A DNA stretch of 57,753 bases, from positions 1 to 57,753 of the forward strand of contig DATFHX010000008.1 of NCBI GenBank assembly GCA_035247945.1, written 5' to 3'. The position numbers and the translations under genes were made by a program. This DNA is from DATFHX01 sp035247945. Its GTDB lineage: Bacteria; Patescibacteriota; Saccharimonadia; Saccharimonadales; Saccharimonadaceae. Below are positions 33,319-41,745 of the stretch, piece after piece. Position 1 is the stretch's first letter. Every line of letters starts with the position of its first letter. The notes under the pieces were generated by a model. It made no database searches. It was not told where the DNA came from and was given only the letters and a program-made list of their open reading frames with translations.

Positions 33319-34351
33319 AGATGCTCCAAAAGTACTAACGAAATTTCCTAATACTAGGTATATGGGTAGTAAGCGAAAGCTAGTGCCTACTATTGCTCAA
33401 GTGGTGAATCAGCTTAAACCCAAGACAGCACTTGATGCCTTTGCGGGGAGTGGCTGCGTGGCTTATTTGTTGAAAGAAATGGGTGTGGGGGTAACTTCAA
33501 ATGACTTTCTCAAATTCTCTTATCATATAGCTAATGCTTCAATCGCAAATAGCAAAACAATGCTGACTGATGAAGACATTGATTTTTTAGTTAATCACGA
33601 TAGTGGCTCGCACACTTTCGTCCAAGACACCTTCAAGGATTTATATTTTAGCGATGAGGATAATGCCTTTTTGGATAACCTCTGGTGGAATATTGATGCC
33701 CTGGAAGACGAGTATAAAAAATCTCTGGCTTTTGCAGCTATCAGCAGAGCGTGCATCAAGCGCCGACCACGAGGAATGTTCGCTTACACAGGATTTCGAT
33801 ATGATGATGGTCGCAAAGATCTATCTCTTTCCCTGCAAGAACATTTTATTAGGGCAGCAAAAGAGTGGAACGAAACAGTATTTGATAATAACACTGAATG
33901 CTTTGCCGAAAACAAGGACGTCTTCGACCTAAAAGATAAAAGCTATGACTTGGTCTATATTGATCCTCCTTATGTAAGTCCTCATTCGGACAATGACTAT
34001 ACTCGTCGCTACCACTTTGTAGAGGGTTATATTACCTACTGGCAAGGGGTCAATATTCAACAGCACACAAAGACGAAGAAAATAGAGAGTAACCCCTCTC
34101 GGTTTAGCTCAAAAAGTACTATTTATAGCGCATTTGATGAATTGTTTGCCAAGTTCCCAAATAGCACCCTTCTGGTCTCTTACTCTTCCAATTCCATACC
34201 TAATAAAACTGAGATGATGGAGCTATTAAAGACGCATAAAAAGAGTGTTGAATTGATCGAGGTAGATTATAAGTATTCTTTTGGCACACATGCGCACAAA
34301 ATAGACGATAATAAGAATACAGTTTCAGAATATCTGTTTATAGCAAGGTAG
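33308..34351 (+). CDS. D12-class adenine-N6 DNA methyltransferase (M2)
   Basis: 347 aa. Opening FPNTRYMGSKRKL, motif I DAFAGSGCVAYLL and catalytic LVYIDPPYVSP. Same class as M1 but clearly diverged. A second adenine methylase in one operon suggests that each enzyme modifies one strand of an asymmetric site. Sits between M1 (11-bp overlap) and the endonuclease (8-bp gap). Confidence 0.9.
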   Translation: MTTKDAPKVLTKFPNTRYMGSKRKLVPTIAQVVNQLKPKTALDAFAGSGCVAYLLKEMGVGVTSNDFLKFSYHIANASIANSKTMLTDEDIDFLVNHDSGSHTFVQDTFKDLYFSDEDNAFLDNLWWNIDALEDEYKKSLAFAAISRACIKRRPRGMFAYTGFRYDDGRKDLSLSLQEHFIRAAKEWNETVFDNNTECFAENKDVFDLKDKSYDLVYIDPPYVSPHSDNDYTRRYHFVEGYITYWQGVNIQQHTKTKKIESNPSRFSSKSTIYSAFDELFAKFPNSTLLVSYSSNSIPNKTEMMELLKTHKKSVELIEVDYKYSFGTHAHKIDDNKNTVSEYLFIAR

Positions 34352-34359
34352 AATCAAAA

Positions 34360-36048
34360 ATGAAGACTTGGAACTTAGGTAATACAACAGTAAGAAACCC
34401 GGAACGCATTAAGGCGGGCTTAGCTCTTCTTAAGCAGCATTTTGAAGGCGAGGTATTTGATTTGGCGGCTCAAGCAAAATTCTTCGATGTTTTGCTTGAG
34501 GCTGGGATTATTGAAGGAAACCCTGGCCTAGTCGAAAGCAGGGCTGCGTCAGGTCGTAAGTGGCAGAGCGTATGTAATAAACTCGGATTGTCGACGCGAA
34601 GTTCACGAGTTAATGGTGTTATTAGCATTACTGAAGCGGGTAACGCTCTCCTTAGCGACGAGTCTTTAGAAAGTGATGTATTCTTGCGCCAATTACTTAA
34701 GGTACAACTCCCTTCGCCTACCGAAGAAAAACTAGATAATGCTGCGGTGCATCCATTCTTTCTAGTATTGAGTGTGGCGGTAGAGTTGGTAAGACGCGAG
34801 ATGAAACCGCTTGGCAAAGAGGAAATAGCCCTATTTTTGCAGTCTGCCACGAATGATAACCAAACAAACGAGATCGTTGATGCAATTGCTATCTACCGAG
34901 CCGCGCGAAGTGAAATCAAAGGTAGCGTTGCTAAGAGTAAATTCTTCCGCGACAGTCTTCTCATTAAGGGTAGAAATATTTATGGCGATGAGGTTAGCGA
35001 CACAAAACTCAACACACTAAAAGATTACAGTGATACAACTGTCCGATATTCTGTAATTACAGGTGTATTTACGATTGGTAGGCAGTCGCTAATTATAAAA
35101 GAAGACCAGTTCAATCTAGCCTCTGCCATAGTAGATGCAGGTGTACCCCCGCTCTATAGCGAACAAGAATTCCTCCAATATTTTCACAGCCCTTCACTCC
35201 CTGTGCTTCCGACGGATGATGTCGCCTTCCTCCAGGCAGATATTGAGGCTCTTAACGCCCGCCTTGGCGAACTATCACACCAGACTGGTTCACAAGTGGC
35301 CGATAGAGGTGAAGTGGAAACTGCGAATATTAACAAGCTAAAGCGAAGGCGAGAAGACCTTGAGGTCGAACTTACTTCACTCAAGGAAATTCAATTTTAT
35401 CGTGCGCAGCATGATAAAGAACAGGTCGAGGATATTAAGGGCTTATTTGAAAGCATCGAAAACCGAGAAACTATTGGCGGCAGTGATTATCTGCCTGCCT
35501 GGGCTGAATGGAATGTATGGCGGGTGTTTCTATCCATAAATACGCTAGCCAATCCGATAAGTGAGACTCGGGGCTTTAAAATCAACTCAGAATTATTTCC
35601 AATTCATCACGCTAAGGGTGGCCAAGCTGATCTCCAATTTGAATATGCTGATGGCACAATTATTCCTGCTGAAATTACACTCAGTACTAACGAGCGACAA
35701 TACAATATGGAAGGCGAACCAGTTCAATTCCACGTTAAATCTATAATTGAAAAGAACCAGTCAAATGAAGTTATTGGATTGTTTACTGCTCCAAATGTAC
35801 ATGTTTCTACGGCGCATGTATTCTATCGAGCCGATTTTTACAGCCAGAAACTCGGCAAGGCAGTAGATATGAATATAGTACCGCTTACATTTACGCAGCT
35901 TCAATCACTGATGCCAGGTCAGAAAAATGGTTGTGAGAATGGTGATGAATTACTCAATAAACTCCGTGCTTTAATCTCGCTAAAAAAGACTTCCACCGAT
36001 GGTGCGGTGTGGCTGCATCAAATCAATCAAACGCTCAATGTAGCTTAG
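34360..36048 (+). CDS. AlwI-family type II restriction endonuclease
   Basis: 562 aa. The opening KTWNLGNTTVRNPERIKAGL is the AlwI-family signature. A later segment GGQADLQFEYADGTIIPAEI has a D-x(n)-E order like a PD-(D/E)xK nuclease core. AlwI cuts outside GGATC; this enzyme's site is unknown, but an asymmetric GATC-containing site would explain the two adenine methylases. With M1 and M2 it forms a complete type IIS-like restriction-modification operon carried by the element. A strong hairpin follows at 36077-36104. Confidence 0.78.
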   Translation: MKTWNLGNTTVRNPERIKAGLALLKQHFEGEVFDLAAQAKFFDVLLEAGIIEGNPGLVESRAASGRKWQSVCNKLGLSTRSSRVNGVISITEAGNALLSDESLESDVFLRQLLKVQLPSPTEEKLDNAAVHPFFLVLSVAVELVRREMKPLGKEEIALFLQSATNDNQTNEIVDAIAIYRAARSEIKGSVAKSKFFRDSLLIKGRNIYGDEVSDTKLNTLKDYSDTTVRYSVITGVFTIGRQSLIIKEDQFNLASAIVDAGVPPLYSEQEFLQYFHSPSLPVLPTDDVAFLQADIEALNARLGELSHQTGSQVADRGEVETANINKLKRRREDLEVELTSLKEIQFYRAQHDKEQVEDIKGLFESIENRETIGGSDYLPAWAEWNVWRVFLSINTLANPISETRGFKINSELFPIHHAKGGQADLQFEYADGTIIPAEITLSTNERQYNMEGEPVQFHVKSIIEKNQSNEVIGLFTAPNVHVSTAHVFYRADFYSQKLGKAVDMNIVPLTFTQLQSLMPGQKNGCENGDELLNKLRALISLKKTSTDGAVWLHQINQTLNVA

Positions 36049-36076
36049 CCGTCCACTGCAAAAGAGCAAAGCCTAG

Positions 36077-36104
36077 AACCCCCATTTGCTTGCAAGTGGG
36101 GGTT
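36077..36104. terminator. Hairpin terminator after the endonuclease gene
   Basis: Thirteen-bp stem AACCCCCATTTGC / GCAAGTGGGGGTT (one T-G pair) with a 2-nt loop. No T-tract, so it may rather stabilise the mRNA 3' end. Confidence 0.7.
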
Positions 36105-36163
36105 GCTCATTTTATGAAAGAAAATGAGGGAGCCAAAAGTGTACTTTGTCGACTAGAGGATTT

Positions 36164-36379
36164 TTACAAACCTTTAAAAAGCTCTTCGACGGAAATGCCG
36201 AGGCCTTTTGCAAGCATACCGATAACCACTAGCGAACTATTTTGTTCGCCTCGTTCTATGCGCCCTATATAGGTCAAATCGAGGCCGCACTTGTCGCCAA
36301 GCCCCTCTTGAGTCAGTCCACGTTCTAATCTAAGCTGGCGCACTCTTTTGCCGAACTTTTTTACGATTGGTTTTATCAT
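36164..36379 (-). CDS. XRE-family helix-turn-helix regulator
   Basis: 71 aa: a single HTH (KRVRQLRLERGLTQEGLGDK, then DLTYIGRIERGEQNSSL). Size and sequence resemble restriction-modification controller (C) proteins. Against a classical C role, the gene is convergent with the endonuclease rather than upstream of it. It may control the element instead. Confidence 0.85.
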   Translation of the reverse strand: MIKPIVKKFGKRVRQLRLERGLTQEGLGDKCGLDLTYIGRIERGEQNSSLVVIGMLAKGLGISVEELFKGL

Positions 36380-36556
36380 CTGTACATAGCGTAATCGGAA
36401 TACCTTTGTAACTCTACGGACGATATGTATTATTTACTTCTTAAAAAGACTTGCCAGGAAAATATTTTTAACCTACTATGTAAATAAGCTTTGTAATGAA
36501 AGCAAACAATTTAGAAGGCCTAAACCATTGTTTTTACGGTGGCATGGTCTAAAATC

Positions 36557-36644
36557 CCTGACAGATACTAAACCCGTCGTTTAGCATCTGTCAGGTCATG
36601 GCTCGAAAGGGTCATGGGGCGCAAGCCCGCTAGCGGCGGGTTTT
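36557..36644 (+). ncRNA. Candidate structured RNA or transfer-origin region
   Basis: Within the 368-bp gap 36380-36747 lies a hairpin 36557-36595 (CCTGACAGAT-A-CTAAAC / GTTTAG-C-ATCTGTCAGG, 16 pairs and one mismatch, 5-nt loop), a repeated TCATGG pair, then a terminator-like hairpin 36623-36644 followed by TTTTGTGTTT. The layout suits a small RNA with its own terminator, or a hairpin at an origin of transfer. A TATAAT at about 36654 lies beyond it, before the 36748 gene. Confidence 0.5.
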
Positions 36645-36747
36645 GTGTTTCCCGCTATAATAAGAAAGCCTGACAGCAATATGACGTACAGCAACCTACA
36701 GTCGCTGAGACTGTATTTATTTTTGCACTTTTTTCAAGGTCGGAATT

Positions 36748-37194
36748 ATGTACGGCCTCAATGTTAAGCGTAGAAGTTTGGGACATAACGCCTCGCTTTG
36801 TGCTGACTTAACAATGCAATTACTTAGTCGCCGTGATCGCGGCAAGATGGTTATTGTCACAGATCGACCCGTGAGCTTACTGTCGGGCGTAAGGAAACAG
36901 TGGTTTAAAAAGATGCGTCGTCTACAGATCGACCGATCAAGGACACTTAATGCAGATAGAATTAAGAGAGTTATCGAGCAGGTTACATTCATGCAAAATT
37001 GCAGCTTCACCGCGAAATCACCGACAGATTTGCTCGAGGCAGATGTTACATTTGCAACCTATCAAGATTTGTTGCTAGCGCCTCCCGATTGCAAGGCGCT
37101 CTATATCACCCTTGATCTTCCCAAGGAGGCGCAGCATATGCTGACCGCTTGGATGCCTCGAAATAGCGAGGTGGTGCTATATGAACAGAGATAA
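36748..37194 (+). CDS. Hypothetical protein upstream of RadC
   Basis: 148 aa, basic, soluble, alternating strands and helices; no recognised motif. AAGGT lies before the ATG. Its last 14 bp overlap the radC start, so the two genes are coupled and probably work together on the element. Confidence 0.55.
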   Translation: MYGLNVKRRSLGHNASLCADLTMQLLSRRDRGKMVIVTDRPVSLLSGVRKQWFKKMRRLQIDRSRTLNADRIKRVIEQVTFMQNCSFTAKSPTDLLEADVTFATYQDLLLAPPDCKALYITLDLPKEAQHMLTAWMPRNSEVVLYEQR

Positions 37195-37621
37195 GCCCCT
37201 CTTAACTAGTGCAGATATTCTACCTTTTCTAAAATTTATTCGTAACAAAAAACAAGAATATTTTCTGTGCCTATCGCTAGATAGCGGACATAGATTAATC
37301 GCGCGTCGAACCGTAACTATAGGGCTACTTAACTCTTCTCTCGTACATCCGCGTGAAGTGTTTGCAGGGCCACTTAAAGATCGTGCGGCATCTGTGGTTA
37401 TATGCCACAACCACCCGTCGGGAGACCCAAGCCCGAGCAGAGAGGATATCGAGGCCACGCAGCAGTTAATTGCTGCGGCTCAAATTCTAGGTGTTCGCTT
37501 AAGAGATCACATTATAGTCGCAGGATTAGAACATTATAGCTTTGCGAAATATGGACTAATTGATGATTTCTTTAATGCTCCAGGTCGACCTCAACGTCTT
37601 AAGGACATTGCCACCTACTAA
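37181..37621 (+). CDS. radC: RadC-like JAB/MPN-domain protein
   Basis: 146 aa, only the JAB domain of RadC. HNHPSGDPSPSREDI carries the metal-binding His-x-His and the Asp of the JAMM motif; HPREVFAGPLKDRAASVV precedes it. The N-terminal HhH region of full-length RadC is absent. RadC-like proteins are frequent on mobile elements with unclear roles; despite the name, a repair function is not established. Its start overlaps the previous gene. Confidence 0.9.
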   Translation: MNRDKPLLTSADILPFLKFIRNKKQEYFLCLSLDSGHRLIARRTVTIGLLNSSLVHPREVFAGPLKDRAASVVICHNHPSGDPSPSREDIEATQQLIAAAQILGVRLRDHIIVAGLEHYSFAKYGLIDDFFNAPGRPQRLKDIATY

Positions 37622-37740
37622 GCCCATTTCTAGAGATTGCAGTTTGTAAATGCTATATTAGAAACAAGCTATGAGAGGCTTACACAATCGTCTCTTCGAC
37701 GAAACAAAAAATCACCAAAAAGATAAATGAGGAGTTTTAT

Positions 37741-38190
37741 ATGTATCAACCTGGGATTATTCATACCCGTACACCAGAAGAAAAGCAGGACATCTTTAAG
37801 GCATGGGCGCGTCCTGACGAAGCATTTTTCGCAGCAGGTGCTTGTCATATCCTGGGGCACCTATTCTTTTGGATGCATAAGCATGAAGGGTTCAAGCTAG
37901 TTCACATCAAACCAACAGAAGGCTTCACCGGAGATCATATGTTTGCTAGCGATGGCGAATGGGCTTTTGATTTTAACGGCTGGACAAAGGAAGAAGAACT
38001 TTTGAAAACTCACGCCGAAGCCTACAGAAAAGAGCACCCAGAATGGAACTACGTCAAAGTTGTGTACGAGCACGGATTATTCGATAAGCCCGAAGGTCAC
38101 CTACCTCCCGAATTTTTTCCGTACTTACCTTGGGAACGAGCCTACAAATACATTCAACGATTTCCCACACAGCCACCTAAAGACGACTGA
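37741..38190 (+). CDS. Hypothetical protein with possible Cys-His-Asp triad
   Basis: 149 aa. A single Cys in AAGACHILGH, a later His in GDHMFASDGEWAFDFNGW with Asp nearby recall papain/transglutaminase-like or YunG-like folds, similar to the 15771 protein in layout. No firm family. GAGGAG precedes the ATG, and TATATT near 37650 could be its -10. Cargo gene of the element. Confidence 0.55.
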   Translation: MYQPGIIHTRTPEEKQDIFKAWARPDEAFFAAGACHILGHLFFWMHKHEGFKLVHIKPTEGFTGDHMFASDGEWAFDFNGWTKEEELLKTHAEAYRKEHPEWNYVKVVYEHGLFDKPEGHLPPEFFPYLPWERAYKYIQRFPTQPPKDD

Positions 38191-38213
38191 TTATTCGTCA
38201 GGAGAGCTATATT

Positions 38214-38642
38214 TTAAAGATGACAGTTTTGAGATGTCCAGTCTTTCACACTAGATTCAGCGCCAAGCCCACTTAGGCTTGCACTCATGCTCTGCGAAGG
38301 ATCATTGTTTATTTTTTCAAATAACTGTTGCAGTGTTTTAACGTCTGGCTGGATGTCATTTGGTGCTACTTGCTCAAGCTTACTAAACGCATTTGCAAAA
38401 TCAGCTGGGTTGCTTGAAGAATGGGAAAAAACAGCAACTGAGTATGTATCACCTTGAGCTTTATCAAGTTTCGCGGCTTCTTCCTTGTAAACTTTACAAT
38501 ACGAAGCAACAGAACGATCTGGTTTAACAATTTGAAACAGTAAAGCGATCAGAAGTGCTACTACTAACAGGGTAACGACAATAATAATATTACGCTTCCT
38601 TGAACCAAAATTCTTAAATGTAGATACCTCTTTTTTGTCCAT
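38214..38642 (-). CDS. Membrane-anchored extracellular protein, hypothetical
   Basis: 142 aa: short cytoplasmic basic region (GSRKRN), one membrane segment (about residues 18-41) and an outside helical domain with two Cys (SYCKVY and the C-terminal NCHL). TATAAT (38652-38657, minus) ends 9 bp before the ATG. Divergent from the secretion operon; it could be a surface-exclusion or accessory factor, but nothing in the sequence proves it. Confidence 0.6.
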   Translation of the reverse strand: MDKKEVSTFKNFGSRKRNIIIVVTLLVVALLIALLFQIVKPDRSVASYCKVYKEEAAKLDKAQGDTYSVAVFSHSSSNPADFANAFSKLEQVAPNDIQPDVKTLQQLFEKINNDPSQSMSASLSGLGAESSVKDWTSQNCHL

Positions 38643-38678
38643 ATGTTCCTGATTATACCACTCTTAAAGCGGTTATGC

Positions 38679-38705
38679 TTTGACATATTATTTACGGATG
38701 TCAAA
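38679..38705 (+). promoter_or_regulatory. Inverted repeat over the T4SS operon -35 region
   Basis: TTTGACAT and ATGTCAAA are perfect 8-bp arms 11 bp apart. The left arm contains the consensus -35 TTGACA (38680-38685). AT-rich -10 candidates follow at 38703-38712. Likely the regulated promoter of the secretion genes. Confidence 0.55.
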
Positions 38706-38772
38706 TTATATGCTATATCTTTAGGAGATTTATGGCACCTGTAAAAAAGTTGGAATAACGGAGGGATTAAAC

Positions 38773-39114
38773 ATGGGGAGATATAAAAATTTGGCGTTTG
38801 TAGCGCTATTCGTGGCTATCGGAGCGCCACTTATTATCGCACATCCTGCTTTTGCGGCAAGTGGTGATGTTTCTCAAGTGGAGAATTTCATTCGCAGTAT
38901 TATTAAGGTTGTCGCTGGATTAGCCGGTCTTATAGCGACCGGCTTTTTTGTTGTAGGTGGTTTCACTTACATCACCAGCTCGGGCAATCCGGAGCACCTA
39001 GATAAAGCGAAGCGCACCCTTACATGGTCGGCAATTGGTTTAGCAATTGTCATTGCTGCTTTTGTCATTAGCAATATTGTTACCACGCTAGCAACACAGG
39101 CATTTGGTTCGTAG
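38773..39114 (+). CDS. VirB2/TrbC-like T4SS pilin subunit
   Basis: 113 aa: signal peptide ending in AFAAS, then two membrane helices separated by a short loop (GFTYITSSGNPEHLDKAKR). This is the VirB2/TrbC layout. It would form the conjugative pilus or channel lining. GGAGGG lies 7 bp before the ATG. First gene of the rightward secretion operon; its two-helix core recurs at the N-terminus of the next protein. Confidence 0.8.
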   Translation: MGRYKNLAFVALFVAIGAPLIIAHPAFAASGDVSQVENFIRSIIKVVAGLAGLIATGFFVVGGFTYITSSGNPEHLDKAKRTLTWSAIGLAIVIAAFVISNIVTTLATQAFGS

Positions 39115-39132
39115 TAAACGGAGTTTTCCACC

Positions 39133-40608
39133 ATGGTTGACTTCCTTCATACAGGCCTAGGGTTGTTCGCTGATACTTCTGGTGCGATAGAAGTAGTGCG
39201 CAATTATGTCGTTCCGACAATCCGGATACTTGCTGGGTTGGCGGGAGTTGCATGTGCGTTCTTTATAGTGAACGCTGGCTATCTTTACATGACCAGTAGT
39301 GGTAAGCCCGATAAGATGGCTCAAGCAAAAGAGGTTTTGAAAAAATCTCTTCTTGGTCTTGTTATTGTCCTTGCGGCGCTGACAATCACTTCGATGCTTT
39401 CACACGCTTACGGCACACCGCACAATGTAGGGAATGCGGCGCTACCTAGCTTACAGGCCATAGAGCCAAACCACCAAAGCAATGGCCTTATTGATGTGCT
39501 AATCAAGGCTGTCACAGGCTTTCTAGCAAATATCGTAAACGGCATTGGTGAGCCATTCCTAAAAGCGCTTGATTTCTTTGCAAAATCTACGCCAGCAATG
39601 GCAGAAAATAAGAGTGTCTTTAATTTCTGGCTGGTGATGGTCGGTATAGCTGATGTGCTATTTGCGCTTGTCTTGGCGCTTATTGGCTTTCATGTAATGA
39701 GCGCTTCGACGTTTGGCTTTGATGAAGTGGAATTTAAACATCTACTTCCTCGTCTCGCACTAGTCTTTCTGTTAATGAACTCGTCCATATTCCTAATTGA
39801 TGGAATCATCGAGCTATCCAATGTACTTGTTACTGCGGTCGGCAAAGTTTCGGGCGCGACATCAGTATGGGACACCTTGAACGCAGTCGTCGAGAAAACT
39901 TCAGGACAAGGAGTAGCTGCCCTACTGATAATGGTGGTATTCGTGATCTTCTCAGTTATTTTGGTCGTGTATTATGTGATGCGCCTCGTGACTCTGTACA
40001 TTGGCGCAGTTCTTTCGCCGCTAGTCAGCCTTATTTGGCTTGTGCCTGGCTTCCGGGATTTTGCCGAAACAGCTTTTAAAACCTACCTCACAACAATATT
40101 TGTCCTGTTCGTCCATGTGGTTATATTGCAGCTCTCAGCATCACTATTTGCAGGAATGGCTACCGCATCGGGCGACAATCAATTACCTGATGCATTAATG
40201 GCGATGGTCGTGGGAATCGCAACCATCCTTACACTCCTCAAAGTACAAGGTACAATGATGCAGTTTAGTTATGTCAGTATGGGCGCTCGCAATATGAAAA
40301 AACTGGGTGGTCAGTTTATCAACGGCGTGAGCTATATGGCCAGTAAGGGTAAAACTGGCGTTACAAAAGCCGCCTCTACTACACGGAGTACAGCCTCTAA
40401 AATTCAGAATACAAGCAGTGCTCGCACGCAAAAAACTGTCAGTAATCCAGAATACGGCAAAGCTCGTACTGATAAATCTGGCGTGAGTGTGATGAGAACA
40501 CAAGGAGAATCTAAGGGCGGAAAAACCGGAACTACATACGAAGCGCCTAAGACTACGCCATTGAAATCGACTCAGCCAAAAAATAGCAGTAAGGACAAGA
40601 TCAAATGA
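39133..40608 (+). CDS. VirB6/TrbL-like channel protein with VirB2-like N-terminus
   Basis: 491 aa, with about eight membrane segments and a basic Ser/Thr/Lys-rich tail. Residues about 20-95 repeat the pilin core (LAGLAG, then YMTSSGKPDKMAQAKEVL and a second helix). The rest resembles VirB6/TrbL polytopic proteins of the inner-membrane channel. The fusion suggests that the pilin-like part is built into the channel. Its stop overlaps the next start (ATGA). Confidence 0.8.
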   Translation: MVDFLHTGLGLFADTSGAIEVVRNYVVPTIRILAGLAGVACAFFIVNAGYLYMTSSGKPDKMAQAKEVLKKSLLGLVIVLAALTITSMLSHAYGTPHNVGNAALPSLQAIEPNHQSNGLIDVLIKAVTGFLANIVNGIGEPFLKALDFFAKSTPAMAENKSVFNFWLVMVGIADVLFALVLALIGFHVMSASTFGFDEVEFKHLLPRLALVFLLMNSSIFLIDGIIELSNVLVTAVGKVSGATSVWDTLNAVVEKTSGQGVAALLIMVVFVIFSVILVVYYVMRLVTLYIGAVLSPLVSLIWLVPGFRDFAETAFKTYLTTIFVLFVHVVILQLSASLFAGMATASGDNQLPDALMAMVVGIATILTLLKVQGTMMQFSYVSMGARNMKKLGGQFINGVSYMASKGKTGVTKAASTTRSTASKIQNTSSARTQKTVSNPEYGKARTDKSGVSVMRTQGESKGGKTGTTYEAPKTTPLKSTQPKNSSKDKIK

Positions 40609-41114
40609 AAGTAACAGTTGTACCTGCGCAAGTCACCACGGTCGAAGATCGCATTATCGGCAATCTCGGATTTTCGCAAATGCTTCTCATGGTTGTGCCT
40701 GTGTTTGCGAGCGCAGCACTATTCGTTGTCTTGCCGCCTTTCATGGGTAATGCGATCTATAAGTACGTCATCATGGGAATCTTGGCCGCCATATGTTGCG
40801 TGCTCGCTATTCGCATAAAGGGAAAAATACTAGGTGCGTGGATTATTTTAGTACTTCGATATAATCTGCGCCCGAAATATTACTTATTTAACAAGAATGT
40901 CTCCACTCTTCGTGAGAGTTATGCCCGCAAGCAAGAGAAAGTCCAAGAAGAGCCTGTGACCGTTGCAGCCAAGACACGACCAACCCGCCTAAAGCTCGAT
41001 CAACCAGTGACAGCTAAAATACTCGCTACTATTGAAAACCCAGCCGCAAAAGTTCGTTTTGAAACCGGAAAGAGAGGAGCCCTCCATGTTCGCCTTACAG
41101 AAGTCGAAGAGTAA
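40605..41114 (+). CDS. PrgI/VirB3-like T4SS membrane protein
   Basis: 169 aa: N-terminal strand region ending before two membrane helices (about residues 27-45 and 50-68), then LRYNLRPKYYLFNKN, the typical end of the PrgI family, and a cytoplasmic tail of about 65 residues. PrgI/VirB3 proteins dock VirB4 to the membrane. It overlaps both neighbours, consistent with the stoichiometric production of a complex. Confidence 0.8.
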   Translation: MKVTVVPAQVTTVEDRIIGNLGFSQMLLMVVPVFASAALFVVLPPFMGNAIYKYVIMGILAAICCVLAIRIKGKILGAWIILVLRYNLRPKYYLFNKNVSTLRESYARKQEKVQEEPVTVAAKTRPTRLKLDQPVTAKILATIENPAAKVRFETGKRGALHVRLTEVEE

Positions 41115-41745
41115 AACCAGCGCCCGAAATCAAATAGCTATTAAAGGTGTGCGTGATGGCATATTGATGCTGCCAAACAACGAATATCGCGCTGTTCTAC
41201 AAGTATCGTCACTCAATTTTGAGTTGCGCAGTGAAGAGGAACAAGATGCGATCATTGATATTTACGAAAGCTTCCTCAACTCTGTAGGCTCTAGCTTGCA
41301 AATATTAGTACGAACTCGAGAAATTGACATGGATAAGTACCTTGAAGACCTTAAAGAGCGACTTGATGGCGAAGCTGAGCCAGTTTATCGTACACAGTTA
41401 CAGAATTATGATGAGTTCATTCGCTCTCTCATTACAAGTAACAAAATTCTAACCCGGCATTTCTATATTGTTGTGCCGTATCACCCGCCAAGTAAGGCTG
41501 ACTTTGAGTTAGTTAAAGAACAGTTGAATATCAAACTCGATATCGTCGCAAAGGGAATGAAGCGGCTCGGTATGTCTACCGAACAACTGACTAGTCTTGA
41601 GGTGCTTGACCTATTCTACAGCTTCTACAGTCCAACTCAGGCCAAGATACAGCCACTTACCGAACAGGCACTTCAGCTTATACATACCGCTCTTGTAGAG
41701 AAAGGAGAGACTTATGCTCAACAAACAGCTCAAGCAGATCAATAA
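41086..41745 (+). CDS. TraC/VirB4 N-terminal-domain-like protein
   Basis: About 219 aa from the ATG at 41086 (AGAGGAG upstream); an earlier in-frame ATG at 41032 lacks a ribosome site. The sequence (AIKGVRDGILMLPNNEYRAV, ...RHFYIVVPYHP) matches the N-terminal part of VirB4/TraC ATPases. The next gene holds the ATPase part, so this looks like a split N-terminal module that binds PrgI. Overlaps both neighbours. Confidence 0.75.
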   Translation: MFALQKSKSKTSARNQIAIKGVRDGILMLPNNEYRAVLQVSSLNFELRSEEEQDAIIDIYESFLNSVGSSLQILVRTREIDMDKYLEDLKERLDGEAEPVYRTQLQNYDEFIRSLITSNKILTRHFYIVVPYHPPSKADFELVKEQLNIKLDIVAKGMKRLGMSTEQLTSLEVLDLFYSFYSPTQAKIQPLTEQALQLIHTALVEKGETYAQQTAQADQ

